A stretch of DNA of 64,000 bases from Flaccisagitta enflata (GCA_965153355.1 OZ231126.1:19902001-19966000), one strand, 5' to 3'; shown: positions 1 to 12,214, counted from the first letter of the stretch. The notes: generated by a model from the sequence alone, not told the origin. Program-made: numbers and translations.

Positions 1-91
1 CCTTTGTGCTCTTTGAAAGACTTTCTTAAATTTCACCGAGGCATCTCTTTCTGTTCTTCATCCGATGGCTAAATCTTTAAACCTTGAGATA

Positions 92-347
92 TACAGTCTA
101 TGGACATTTCGGTATTTGTAGATATGTCAGCAGTTTGGTACATTTCAACCTGTTGAAATTTCTCATTCCGGCATATTTCAACGGGTTGAAATCTTTCATT
201 CTACTGATATTGATCTTGTAGAATGAGAGATTTCAACATGTTGAAATGTGCCAAAATGAGAGATTTCAACCCCTTGAAATATGCCAGAATGAAAGATTTC
301 AACGGGTTGAAATATATCTACAAATACCGAAATGTCCATAGACTGTA
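92..347. mobile_element. Foldback MITE with 34-bp perfect terminal inverted repeats and TA target
   Basis: Positions 92-125 and 314-347 are exact reverse complements (TACAGTCTATGG... / ...CCATAGACTGTA), flanked by TA on both sides (90-91, 348-349). The interior pairs along its whole length. Each arm is built from units of about 32 bp with a palindrome of the form ATTTCAACNNGTTGAAAT: two units in the left arm, three in the right. TA targets and CAGTC-type ends suggest a non-autonomous Tc1/mariner-like element; there is no coding capacity. Confidence 0.8.
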
Positions 348-349
348 TA

Positions 350-1064
<715 letters not shown>

Positions 1065-1574
1065 GCAGATGTGTACATCTTGATTTCCTCATTTGTTTGA
1101 TTTTCGTATCTTCTCTCCTTGGCCGTCATCGCATCAACGTTGCCAACAACATCGTCATCATTTTCATCGCATATTGAGACCGTTATCTGTGACCCTGACA
1201 ACCGAAACAAACCTCACGTTCGTCTGTCTGTCTACCTAACTCGTTCTGTATGTAAATGTTGTGTTATCCTTCTCGTATATCTGTCTGCATCTTCATATGT
1301 TTACTGTTTAGTCAAACTATTCAAGATCGCAGACTAGTCTACTCATGAAAACGAAATAAGTGGCAAATTACTGCTGAATAACTATCGTTGATCAAGTAGG
1401 CAAGTGCCATTCGAAATTGCCATTTCTCTCTCCCATTTTTGAGGTGCATGACCGAATGGTCAAAGAGGATGTAAGTAACTGAGTTTCTCTCTCTGAAACA
1501 AAGTTGTCGAGGTCAACTGAACTATCACAATACTTTTGTCCGCCTATGTCCTTTGTCTTGGCCACTTGTCATGC

Positions 1575-2415
1575 GAGGCCAGTCAGGTCATCATCGAGGC
1601 CAGTAAGCAGGCCTTGATTTAGAGCGGGCCCGCGGGCCCGAGGCCCGCAATTTGGCTGTCGGGCCCGCACTTTTTGCTAGCAGTGGGCCCGGTTGGCCCG
1701 CTCCCATTTGGCTACCTGTTTTGCACTCAACTTTTTTCTCTGAAACTGTTTTGATGACGTTCTTCAAAGTTACATTTCATGAATTAAAAAAAAAAGAAAA
1801 AAAGAATGATTCTGAATAGTCTCTCCTCTGAGACGTTCAAAGCATACACCTTGGGTAGCATGTCATACATAGAAAACTTTTTGTAAATCGACTTTTTAAA
1901 GAAAACAATTTTTTTGCTGCCATAAGTCGACTTGAGACTTTCTAATGGGGGTAATCGGCAAATCTTGATACAAGTTCTCTATATTTTTTTGAAGCACCAT
2001 CTGATTTAAGCAGTGCACTAAAATTTGTGAAGAATAACTGTTGCAGTGCTCGTTTTTTTACATCATTTTCACTGTGCTAAATTGAACTTACTGCCATTAG
2101 TAGTCTTAAGGCTTCTCTTTTTTCTTTTACTTTCTTGCCCTCACCCTCCAAGAAGCCCATGATAACCACAATTATTTTATAGTTGAAATTGTTAGATCTG
2201 AATGGGATATGCAAGGAGAATGATTGGCTTGAGTTTTTTTTACATAATAGCCACTATAAAATACCACTATTTGGGAACAGAGAACAGTATAATATACCGG
2301 GCCCGCTGTTTCTTTGTCGGGCCCGCTAAAATTTGGAGGATTGGGCCCGATTGGCCCGCTCAAAAAAATGACTAGGGAAAGGCCTGCCAGTAAGGCTATC
2401 ATCGAGGTCAGTCAG
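1575..2415. repeat. 21-bp tandem repeat interrupted by the hAT element
   Basis: Removing the element and one target copy leaves three consecutive 21-bp units of the form GAGG(C/T)CAGT(C/A)AGG-CATC-TC, at 1575-1607 continuing at 2387-2415. The transposon therefore landed inside a small minisatellite. Confidence 0.75.
1608..2386. mobile_element. Non-autonomous hAT-type transposon, complete, 779 bp
   Basis: The ends are CAGGCCTTGATTTAG... and ...CTAGGGAAAGGCCTG, with subterminal GAGCGGGCC / GGCCCGCTC. The element is flanked by a perfect 8-bp duplication CCAGTAAG at 1600-1607 and 2387-2394. CAGG-type ends with an 8-bp target duplication are the hAT signature. Both ends carry repeated GGGCCCG motifs (1625-1700, 2298-2360), and the left has a GC palindrome. 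The interior is AT-rich with no transposase frame. Confidence 0.88.
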
Positions 2416-2496
2416 GCCATCTTCAAGTCTTTGGCCCTGACTTTCTTGGCCGTACCCACCAAATGGTCTCCGCACAACCGACGGTCAGGGGACACT

Positions 2497-2608
<112 letters not shown>

Positions 2609-2701
2609 AGGGATTCTATATTTGTCTCCTCAGATGAATTAATGATGAATCTTTCTACGAGCACCAGCCCAAATGAAACCGTGTCAGTGAGTGAGTGAGT
2701 G

Positions 2702-2704
<3 letters not shown>

Positions 2705-2790
<86 letters not shown>
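2705..2790. repeat. (GA)n microsatellite
   Basis: About 42 pure GA units, 100 bp after the previous tract. Confidence 0.97.
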
Positions 2791-2791
<1 letters not shown>

Positions 2792-3087
2792 CCGCTGTTC
2801 AGTGTGCGAGGGCGTTGAATTATCACCCACATGAATCTGAAGCAAGGTCAAGGAAGAAGGAGCTAAGACAGAGACAGAGACACGGCCGCAAGAGATAGAG
2901 ATAGAGACGGTCATCCTGTTATTAGGAGAAAGAAAAAAGATGGACGGGAGTGGCAAAGACAGAAAAAAGTGTCATCTAGAAAAGGGACTTTTTGATTCAG
3001 CTTTAGAAGAAAATGATCGAGGTTCGTCAATGTGTGGAGGATGAATGAAGGCAATTTGCATTGACAACGAAGATGGGACAAGACAAA

Positions 3088-3095
3088 AAGAAAGT

Positions 3096-3135
<40 letters not shown>

Positions 3136-3136
3136 A
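3088..3136. repeat. (GAAA)n microsatellite
   Basis: About 12 GAAA units, the first interrupted by GTAA. Confidence 0.95.
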
Positions 3137-3347
3137 ACAGACTCGTGATGAAAAGAGTTGAGTCAATAGAGAAAAGCAAAAGACAGGAATGGAAATATTG
3201 TATGGCAGAAAGACGTATTATGCCACTATGGTGATGATTGCGCAAAAAAGAGATATATAGGCTTCATAGGTTCATTCCAAGTATTACGCAGAAATTATCC
3301 ACTGGTTCTATCAGCTCATTGATGTCGATATATAACTGAAAAGGGAA

Positions 3348-3490
3348 AACCAAGGCCGGATATGCGGCAAGATAGTCGCGGACGATTGGGCAGGGGCTGC
3401 TATGCAGTTCCTGCTTGGAATTAAAAAAAGAATTGTTACGGACCGACCTACCGACCTACCGACCGACACGGCAAGGTGACCGCGACTAAG
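3348..3490 (-). mobile_element. F1a element
   Basis: Read on the minus strand: TTAGTCGCGG..., GTCGGTAGGTCGG tract, GCCCAATCGTCCGCGACT, GCCGCATATCCGGCCTTGGTTT. The inner arm of the 5' hairpin (TCGCGTG... on this strand) is deleted relative to other copies. 143 bp. Confidence 0.75.
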
Positions 3491-3614
3491 AACACTGACC
3501 AAAAGGCGAGTTTGAGCCTCTGCAAACCAATCATACCTGACTTCGCGAGGATTAATATCATTCTGTCAGCAGCAATTAGGGAAAGAAAAAAAGAAATCTG
3601 AGATGAAAAAAGAA

Positions 3615-3729
<115 letters not shown>

Positions 3730-3861
3730 AAAAGGTCTCGCGGTCAAAAGTGAACATGAAAATAGGATGTGAGAAGTTGTTTCCCTTGACTGAGTCCATG
3801 AACGCCTGGGGACGTTGGACACTACTTTGCCACATTAGCGCAGGAGAGAAAGGAGAGCAAT

Positions 3862-3863
<2 letters not shown>

Positions 3864-3946
<83 letters not shown>
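3864..3946. repeat. (GA)n microsatellite
   Basis: About 41 GA units. It is followed by TTACGTTACGGCTTTC, a 14-base part of which also follows the GA tract at 31988-32058. Confidence 0.97.
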
Positions 3947-3951
<5 letters not shown>

Positions 3952-4252
3952 GTTACGGCTTTCACCGTTTCCATACAAATTATTAAATGCTTTAATCATT
4001 TTTGCATATTGCAGCTATAAGAATGTTACTCCCATAATCATGAAAATTATTGGCCAATTCTTTACATTTTTTTCATTGTATATATACACTTTAGTGTTGG
4101 GACAAATTTTGATTTGTAAAAGTTTTTGTTTTGTACAGATTTTCTGAATATAGTTACGTTTGTACACATACACCTAATTCTCTTGTGTATATACGGTTTT
4201 ATATGAATAATTTCAAACCCGTTAGTGTGAGTCTCTTACTGGGCATGCCTGT

Positions 4253-4320
4253 CTACTGAAGACCACGTGCAAGATTTCGTGGTAATTTTAAAGGACTCCG
4301 CGTGAGCGGCTGTCCATGCT
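4253..4320 (-). repeat. Dispersed repeat, copy 1
   Basis: The minus strand (TGGACAGCCG..., GTCCTTTAAAATTACCACG, AATCTTGCACGTGG) aligns at roughly three-quarters identity with 44186-44250 on the plus strand. Family unknown. Confidence 0.45.
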
Positions 4321-5323
4321 CCGCGACATGTCTTTGGAAACTCCCGCAAATGCTCTTGTCCCATACTCGATGTGACCATGTCACAGATTTCGATAGAAAT
4401 TGAAACGAATTCAGTTTCATAAGCGAGAAACCATTCGATATCTGCATGTGAACTGAGCTGCACACACGCTCTTCTGATAGACAGAGGCAGGAAAGTTCAT
4501 AGGCACCATTCTACTCGAAGCCATGTTTTTTTCTTCATGTTCCTCGTGTGCCCCGCGAAGAACTGTTGGGAGTTTATTTGACGAGTAAAGTTTGGAAAAC
4601 GTCTCTCGAGAGAAAGAAGAAGCAGTGATTTAATTCCCTTTCCATCAATGTTCTCTGCCGGCTTAGCACCACCTTTGGCGCCCGCCTCACCTAAAACAAA
4701 CAACGATGGGGCGGAGAAGAAAAGGAGAGAGAAAAAGAAGGCAAAAGAAGGAAAAAGAAGAAGAAAGATTTAGAAAGGAGAAAGGAGAAAAAAGGTAAAC
4801 AAAAAGAGGAAGAAGACTTGCAACCAATGACAACCATTAGAAAGGGTCGAAGGGGGTGCAGGGAAAGGGCAGAGGGGCACCTGCATAACGCATAAGGTAG
4901 ACTAGGGTACGGTACGTGACAAGAGGGTTTACGGTGGAAATATCACCTATTAGTTTTTTTTTCAAGAACGTTAAAGTGGTGTGACTAAGCAACCGATTCA
5001 CATTTCAATAAGATGAGAATTCACAGATGATGATGAACATATCTTTTGCGATGTAGTTAGTGGAATACAGTCGAAAATTGGGGAGAGGGTGTAAAAGGGG
5101 TGTATGAGGGGTAAATGATGGAAGCCGTGGTTACGGGATCTTTCTTAATGGGCGGCTCTACTGAAGAGAGTCACCCATTAAAGAACCCCGTCATTTATTC
5201 AAATAAATCGTTCCACATCATCTCTAATCTTATACCACCCCCACCTCCTTCCCCATACTGTTTTAATTCTTTTGGAGGCCTTTGGGTCATCGGCACCGTC
5301 AGAAGCCGACAAAAAAAACCACA

Positions 5324-5358
5324 AGAAAGCAAACAAAACATCAACGCGTCATCGCAAA
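5324..5358 (+). repeat. Dispersed 34-bp repeat, copy 1
   Basis: GAAAGCAAACAAAACATCAA followed by CGCGTCATCGCAAA matches 11289-11322 with about four differences. Flanks do not match beyond this. Confidence 0.4.
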
Positions 5359-5544
5359 CTCATTCCATCCCGATCTGAAAACTGTTTTGCGCCCAAAGTT
5401 TATCATGCGAACGGGAATATGCTAATCAAGCCATTTGCTTCTCCTATTCTATTCTCTTTTTTGCATCTTTTTCTCTCTTTCTCTCTCCCTTTAAATGGAA
5501 TGAGGGGGTAAAATAGAGGGAGAGTAATGGGCAGAAAAAAAATC

Positions 5545-5548
<4 letters not shown>

Positions 5549-5587
<39 letters not shown>
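5549..5587. repeat. (CT)n microsatellite
   Basis: About 19 units. Confidence 0.95.
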
Positions 5588-5589
<2 letters not shown>

Positions 5590-5945
5590 ACTCGGTTACA
5601 ACATGGAGATTTACCACTGTTTTGATGACCCTTTCACCCTGTCATCCGGTTCTGCCATCCCTTTCCATCACCCATTGGTCAAACAACGTTGCCGATGGAA
5701 TCTCAATTGGTCAAACAATGTTGTTGATGGCGGTTCATCAAATCCGGAGAAAAGCCTTTCAAATCCCTGGTCTCTGGATCAATGAAGCGTGAAGCAATCC
5801 AACAGTTGCAAAATTGTGAATTGGTCAGTGGTTCCCTTCTTGTTTTTCGAAACCATGTCTTCAAAATAACGGCTATCCAACTACTGGCAATCGGTAATGG
5901 TTAACTGGATGTCGATAGTGCTTGCTTAACAGATAAATATATGGG

Positions 5946-6115
5946 GAACAAGGCCGGGTACACGGCACTTTAGTTGCAGACGGTTGAGCAGCGTTAGTAA
6001 TGCAAAAACAATGATTCAATAATGTGCCGTATGGACGAATGGACTTACGGACAGACTTACAAACAGACTTACGAACGGACGGACAGACCAAGCCATAGTG
6101 TTCGCAAATAAAAAC
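5946..6115 (-). mobile_element. F1a element, diverged
   Basis: The 3' end on the minus strand is CGTCTGCAACT...GTGCCGTGTACCCGGCCTTGTT, a clear F1a end with its hairpin (GCCG/CGGC). The TCCG tract is degenerate (GGACTTAC/GGACAGAC) and the 5' hairpin is decayed. Confidence 0.65.
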
Positions 6116-6314
6116 TGGGTAACTGCATTTCATAACCGTTATAGAATGAATGAATATTTCTTTGGGGCAGCGGCCCACAAAAATCAGCGCCTTGCTGGAT
6201 TATTCTGAGATTCACTGAGGCTATCGCCCAACACCCAACTGAAAGGAGAAACACCCCGTACATATGGTTATTGGAAGGAACGTGTAAGTGCCCATTAGTG
6301 AGGCTTTTAAAATC

Positions 6315-6316
<2 letters not shown>

Positions 6317-6350
<34 letters not shown>
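6317..6350. repeat. (CT)n microsatellite
   Basis: About 16 units. Confidence 0.93.
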
Positions 6351-6354
<4 letters not shown>

Positions 6355-6479
6355 TTCTCGTCCTCGTGTTGATAGGCCCTGCATTACAAGCGATGTTTCC
6401 GCCCGAATCGCTAAAGCATGGCAACTTCCATCTTTTTCCATTGATTCCTCTTTCATTCGGGTTGCACAATGCGACTCTA

Positions 6480-6537
6480 ACAACAACGACGACGAAGATG
6501 ACGACGACGATGATGACGACGACGACGACGACGACGA
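6480..6537. repeat. (GAC)n microsatellite
   Basis: Imperfect GAC repeat with GAT and GAA variants. Confidence 0.92.
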
Positions 6538-6544
6538 AAACGGT

Positions 6545-7266
6545 AGTATTACCATCGACAACACTTCGCGGCAAAGTCCATAATAACTAGAATCCGGCCT
6601 TTGACACCATAGATTCCTTCTCCTTTTCACCATATGTGAGACTCACTCTTCTCCTTTTATCGCGCAGAAACACACAGCAGAATGGGGCGTTGGTTTTAAA
6701 AGGGTTGGACTGGATTAACGGTACATGCCAGCATTTTCAAAAGCTGGGTTGCCTTCTCGTTTGTTTGCTGAAAGAAAGCTTTTCCAGTCTCAGGTTTCAT
6801 TTGTCTGTCTTTGTCTGTCTTTCTTAGTTCATTTCTTATGTTATGAGTTAAGGAGAATACGGCGTCACAGATTGAGTGGAATCACTCTCTCTCTCACATT
6901 ATGATTTTATTAAGTCACACTGGTTGCTCGCCCAAGGAAAATAAAGCTTTCATGTTTATATCCTGCCATAACAAACTAACAGACTTTGCTTTGGGCGATG
7001 GTTAGGATTCACCTATTGTCCGGTCATCTCGAGGTCGTCCTCATTGTCCGTTCTATAGATGGTTTCACTTTCTGAATCATTCGACCTCGCTAAGGAATCT
7101 CATGGTGCTCCCATGGTGCTAATGGTTGCTCCAAACCATCAGCCGTGGAACTCTCGTTACAGTCTCTTTCACTTCTTAGCCTTTGTCTTTTATTCCCTTT
7201 CTTTTTTTCCCTTTTTTTTTTCTCCCTCAGATATTTTTTCTTTTCTTCTTCTCTTTTTCTTTTTCG
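6545..7266. other. No gene seen
   Basis: Unique-looking sequence, C/T-rich at 7150-7266 leading into the F2 element. No feature recognised. Confidence 0.45.
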
Positions 7267-7996
7267 CTTTTTGGGCAGCGGCCCCGAAGGGGACGAAGTT
7301 CTGTAGAACACAGGGGGACTTTCGTTCGTCCGTTCGTCCGTCCGTTCGTTCGTTAGTCCCCCTCTTCATCAGACCCCTCAGGCCTCAAATCTGGCCTCTC
7401 AGGCCTCAAATCCAGCCTCTCAGGTCTCAAATCCAGCCTCCCAGGCCTCAAATCTGGCCTCTCAGGCCTCAAATCTGGCCTCTCAAGCCTCAAATCTGGC
7501 CTCTCAGGCCTCAGATCTGGCCTCTCAGGCCTCAAATCTGGCCTCTCAGGCCTCAAATCTGGCTTCTCAGGCCTCAAACCTGGCTTCTCAGGCTTCAAAC
7601 CTGGCCTCTCATGCCTCAAATTAGGCCTCTCAGGCCTCAAATCAGCCATCTAAACCTCAATTTATTGCTCCCAGGCTTCAAATCAGTCCTCTGGCCTTCC
7701 AAGCCTTAATCCAGCTCTCTCAAGCCTCAAGTCAGCCCTCTCAAGCTTCCAATCGGCATTCTCAGGCCTTACATCAGCCTTCTTAGACCTCAGTTTAGGC
7801 TCTTGAATGCTTTCAGTCAGCCCTCTATAGCATCTCATCCACTTCTTCATGTAGGACGAACGAAAGTCCCCCTGTGTTCTACAGGACTTCGTCCCCTTCG
7901 GGGCCGCTGCCCTGCTTCCCCTCACTCCAATTCACAATCACTCAAAGCAGGGCAACGGGTATCGCTGACCACATATTGCCCTTGGGCGACCTGTTC
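7267..7996 (+). mobile_element. F2 element, type A
   Basis: The arms 7273-7331 and 7854-7912 (59 bp) are inverted with a single mismatch, starting GGGCAGCGGCCCCGAAGGGG. A TTCGTCCG tract follows the left arm. The core (about 7362-7800) is a 21-bp tandem repeat of CTCAGGCCTCAAAT type. The tail is GCCCTGC, about 31 bp, GCAGGGC, CGGGTATCGCTGACC, then a hairpin GCCCTTGGGC (7978-7987). Confidence 0.85.
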
Positions 7997-8048
7997 TCAC
8001 CTCCGTTTCAATATGTTCTCTCACTCAGTCACCTTTATGTCAGAGCCT

Positions 8049-8160
8049 AGTCGTCGTCGTCGTCGTCATCGTCGTCGTCGTCGTCGTCGTTGTCGTCGTC
8101 GTCGTCGTCGTCGTCGTCGTTGTCTTCGTCGTCGTTGTCGTTGTCGTCATCATCATCATT
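8049..8160. repeat. (TCG)n microsatellite
   Basis: Imperfect TCG repeat with TTG and TCA variants, CpG-rich. Confidence 0.93.
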
Positions 8161-8444
8161 TTTGTCACCTATTGTCCCCTTATTTGACTCCTGTCCATAG
8201 AGAGTGAGAAAGGGAGCTAAAAGGAAACAAGATGTGATTTCGCTTTATTTTCAAAATTGAAGAATCCTTTTTTCCATATTTCAAATCTCTATTTTTCAAT
8301 TTGAATCGAAAGGAAAGCAAATGTGAAGATGGAGAGAATTCGATAAAAGTTTTGCTGCCGCATTTTTCTGTCTTTCTGGTTGAATAGCTTCCATTAGACG
8401 GGACAAAGGAGTAAGAGAATGAGAGAATGGGAGAAAGAAAGAAT

Positions 8445-8586
<142 letters not shown>

Positions 8587-8790
8587 TGAGGAAGAAGAAG
8601 AAAGGGAGAAATACATGTTTCTCAGCATTTTTATCGCTGCTGATTAAAATACTTAGTTTAAATCAAACATTTTCAATGTTTTTGAATAGGCCAACTTTGA
8701 CGGCATTGACCTTCTTCTTTATTTGTACGCGTGATTCCGATTTGCTTATTCAACGAGGGCAATGTTGGATCACTATGACTCCGGTGTCAT

Positions 8791-8922
8791 GTCACCACGA
8801 CGTCGATGTAACGTCACCATGACTTCGATGTAATGTCACCATGACGTCCATGTAACGTCACCATGACGTCCATGTAACGTCACCATGACGTCCATGTAAC
8901 GTCACCATGACGTCGATGTAAT
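8791..8922. repeat. 22-bp minisatellite, six units, CRE-like half sites
   Basis: Six contiguous 22-bp units, the middle three identical (GTCACCATGACGTCCATG plus TAAC). In most units TGACGT and ACGTCA half sites face one another, the core of cAMP-response elements. Whether this has regulatory meaning is not known. Confidence 0.9.
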
Positions 8923-9162
8923 GACATCATAGCGTCATCGAATCGTCATCGCTGATGTCATCCTGTCGCCAACATGACAGTTGAAGGCGACATTTTGTCT
9001 GCCATCCCCCGTCGGTCTCCTCCCATTCTATCATCGACACATTGACGCGCTGAGGTCATGTTTGATGTAACATGGACGAAGGGACATTCTCCTCCGCCTA
9101 TATGGTCAAGCGTGACCAGATGGAGGGGCAAAGAGTAACTAAGACGCTAAGAGACAGAGATA

Positions 9163-9234
9163 GAGACAGACAAACAGATAGAGACAGACAGATAGAGACA
9201 GACAGGTAGAAGACAGACAGACCGACCGACCGAA

Positions 9235-9266
<32 letters not shown>

Positions 9267-9330
9267 GGACAGACTCACAGACAGACAGATTCACAAACAG
9301 ACAGACACAGAAAGACAGACACAGAGAGAC
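9163..9330. repeat. (ACAG)n-type microsatellite, imperfect
   Basis: GACA/GATA/GAGACA mixture, purest at 9235-9270. Confidence 0.9.
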
Positions 9331-9589
9331 AGAGAGCCATATGTAGAAAAAGAAGATGTAGAAAGACTCAGAAACAGAAAAACAGAAAAACAAAAAGACA
9401 GATACAGGAAAGATAGCGGAAGCCTGTTAGAGACAGTGAGAGACAAAGAAAGACAGAAAAAGACAGAAATCGAATGAGCGCCCTGAGTCCATTTGGGGTT
9501 ACCACATCGTCGCTGTGACCATTTTTAGGTTATGTCCTCTTTCGTGCCCCTTATGTCACCTCTGATTTTATGACTCGAGACTGACCCCC

Positions 9590-9590
<1 letters not shown>

Positions 9591-9666
<76 letters not shown>
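9591..9666. repeat. (GA)n microsatellite
   Basis: About 38 units; lies 70 bp before the foldback element at 9737. Confidence 0.97.
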
Positions 9667-9669
<3 letters not shown>

Positions 9670-9736
9670 TGGACTAATAAAGAAGCAACCTGAATAAAAA
9701 GGAAAACAGAATCGGACAAAATCAATTTGAGAGTTA

Positions 9737-11146
9737 CTACCCGAATTAAAAAAAACGCAAGTTTTTCATAGAAGTGATTGAATAAGGCTACCTTTTCCGT
9801 CTGAGCAGCATTTTGCAAACTGGTTTGGTTTATTCGAGCTTCCATGTATCATATCCAAGAGTTTTAGCCCTCAGAATCAAGCTGATGCGGAGAAATCGCC
9901 ATGCAAAAGTGACATGTACTTTAAAAATTTTTGCCTTTGATTTTCGATTTAGAGTCCATGATGACTTTGAAGGTTTTATTGTAATTAATCACATTCGGTG
10001 CTTCATTTTTCATCACAGACAATGAGGAACTCAAATATGAGAGTCATGAAAGAAAACTACATGGGTAAAACAATGCCTGATTGCTCATTGTGGTGCAATT
10101 ACTCCATCACCTTCACCCCAAAATATCCTTTTTTTTCCTCGGACTGCATTTTGAAATTTGGACCCCTGCACCTTCTTTTGAGTATAACACCTCTCACATA
10201 ATTAAACGAACTGGGAAAATTGTCAGAGTTGATAGAAATAATACATTCACTGGGCCGAAATTTGACACAGAGACGGAGTTAAAATATAGTATTTTCGCAA
10301 TCCAGGGCAAATTTGTGTACCTGGGAAAGTGCGTGGCTCTCAGAATGTGTTACGCCAAAAATCCAGTTAATGATTTTGACTGATTTTGACAAGTAAATTT
10401 TTGATGATGAGAAAACATAATCCTCCTTAAAATTTACCATGAAAAAGTCACAAAAACATTAATTCTCAGGTTCTTGTACCACTAACAGACAATAATGAGT
10501 CAACAGTACCAAAATACAGTCATTGATAGCTACAAAAAGTATCAAAACCCCTTGTCAATTATGACAGTTTTAGCGACAAATTTGAAGATTGACTAAACCT
10601 AAAATTTGCATGATATCATTCGATGAAGCTATTTACAGGTTTTGGTTGAAAGGATTTGAAGTCTTTAGTTGCGGACACGCAACTCTATAAGAGGCTTTGT
10701 CCGTCCGTCCGTCCGTCCGTCCGTCCGTCCGTCCGTCCGTCCGTCCGTCCGTCCGTCCGTCCGTTGGTTGGTCGGTCCGTAACCACGAGTCGAAAAGTGA
10801 GAAAACGCGCATTTCCGCCCCTGCCCATCCGTCCGCAACTGGTGGCCGTGTATCCGGCCTTGTTTTGTAGAACCCTCATGGGAATAACATGTTTTGATAT
10901 TATCATTGACCTGGACTCCTGTTTTGGACTTAAACTACGCAATTATGGACAAGCTCTGATCCCAGTTCACCTAATTTTGTGAGAGGTGTTAACTTCTTAA
11001 CGAATAAAGCTATAGATGTGGGATTGCGCTCAAAAGAAAGCCCTCGAAAAAATCTTCAATTTGGTCACCGATAAATCATGTCTTAAGTTAGCCAAAGGCG
11101 CAAAAATGAGCTAAAGAAAAACTTGCGTTTTTTTTAATTCGGGTAG
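9737..11146. mobile_element. Foldback/MITE, TA target, about 1.4 kb, carrying a nested F1 element
   Basis: The ends CTACCCGAATTAAAAAAAAC (from 9737) and the inverted copy ending TTCGGGTAG (at 11146) match over about 33 bp and are flanked by TA. A second inverted pair lies inside: the AACACCTCTCAC segment near 10188 and its complement near 10985. No transposase frame is present. An F1a element sits inside at 10664-10868, so this element is the older of the two. Confidence 0.7.
10664..10868 (+). mobile_element. F1a element with a 16-unit TCCG tract
   Basis: It starts TTTAGTTGCGGACACGCAAC (hairpin AGTTGCG/CGCAACT), then AAGAGGCTTTG, then (TCCG)n at 10698-10763. The 3' arm is GTCCGCAACT and the end is GTGTATCCGGCCTTGTTTT. 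The T/A variant in the 5' hairpin is mirrored in the 3' arm. Confidence 0.85.
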
Positions 11147-11149
11147 TAA

Positions 11150-11913
11150 GTTATCTTTAGAGATAAGATAAGACACTATGGCCAAACCTGGCGATGGATT
11201 GGGATCAACACTTAGAGCTGGATAACCCAACGCAAAGAAAGAGAGAGAAACATATAAGGAACGCGGCAGGTAGGGTAAGAAAAACACCGAAAGCGAACAA
11301 AACATCAACACGTCGTGGCAAAGTAGATCTAAAAACTAGTTCATATACGAAAACGAAAATGTTGAATGTTGAAAATTTCGAATCATCCGAGAGTTCGAAC
11401 TTAGTTTCAACCAATCAAGTTCGGTAAAAAAGATCAACATCAAAATTCTTTCAAGGCAAAAGCAGATGTCGAGCCGAAACTCGACACGATGTGAAACAAA
11501 TTAAATACTTCTGCATATTGCAGTCTTAAAGAGTATATTGCCTAGATTTCAGAGGAAAAATATTTGGAGAGTATTGTATATAATTCTTATCCCAGAGCCC
11601 GTTGTAATTTGCTAGGGTAATTACATATCCATACTTATGGAACGCTACACAGGAAAACGTCAAAATATTCTACATTATCTTCAAATCGATATCATCCTAA
11701 ACTTTGTTCATTTTTCTTTTGAAACCTATTCAGTAAATCCTGAATTTCATGAATTTAGATTGTTTTCTATTTAGGAATTTTTTTGAAGCGAGAACACGGC
11801 CCTCTGCGGCCTCTGACATAGTTTTCGCGAGAGACGTAAGATATTGGTGGTACATCATCATTGACGAATCACGGGCAGTGAAAGTTAGTTTTTTTCTTAT
11901 GGATCTGTAGACT
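11150..11913. other. No gene seen
   Basis: AT-rich unique-looking sequence; holds only the 34-bp dispersed repeat at 11289-11322. Confidence 0.45.
11289..11322 (+). repeat. Dispersed 34-bp repeat, copy 2
   Basis: GAAAGCGAACAAAACATCAA followed by CACGTCGTGGCAAA; partner of 5324-5358. Confidence 0.4.
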
Positions 11914-11993
11914 AAAAAGGCCGGATACGCTGCTTTACCAGACATTCGGGCAGGGGCAGTGAGGTGAAAAACTCATTAACGACGAAAGATGGT
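11914..11993 (-). mobile_element. F1a 3'-end fragment
   Basis: On the minus strand it ends GCGTATCCGGCCTTTTT, preceded by CTGCCCCTGCCCGAATGTC. It lies directly next to a complete F1b element, suggesting that F1b inserted into or beside this copy. Confidence 0.5.
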
Positions 11994-12214
11994 AAACAAG
12001 TGACGCGAGGTCACAACTTCGGACGGGTGGGCAGGGGCATCCAATCCCCATCCACACCCCAACCCACCCCAACACTCAAACACACAAACAGTATCTAAAC
12101 GCTCGTTTTCCCACTTTTCAACTCGATGACCACACACGGATGGACGGACGGACCAAAGGACGGATGGACGGACGGAAAAAGCCTCTTATAGAGTTGCGTA
12201 TCCGCAACTAAAAA
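11994..12214 (-). mobile_element. F1b element
   Basis: The minus strand begins TTTTTAGTTGCGGATACGCA, then ACTCTATAAGAGGC and TCCGTCCATCCG. It ends CCCACCCGTCCGAAGTTGTG and GTGACCTCGCGTCACTTGTT, the F1b 3' end, with hairpin GTGAC/GTCAC. Confidence 0.78.

Larger units (their letters stand above)
3947..5548. other. No gene seen; one dispersed repeat and a purine-rich stretch
   Basis: AT-rich at 3960-4220; dispersed repeat at 4253-4320; A/G-rich, impure at 4704-4815. The rest shows nothing recognisable. Confidence 0.5.

Noticed and set aside
7353-7709. Long frames with 7-residue repeats (RPQIWPL, ERPDLRP) at 7.3-7.7 kb and SGLKSAL at 30 kb
   Set aside because: The 21-bp core of F2 is a multiple of three, so any stop-free unit stays open in both directions. 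The peptides differ between copies and look non-selected.
7362-7800. CRISPR-like array
   Set aside because: Units are contiguous with no unique spacers, in eukaryotic-looking DNA.
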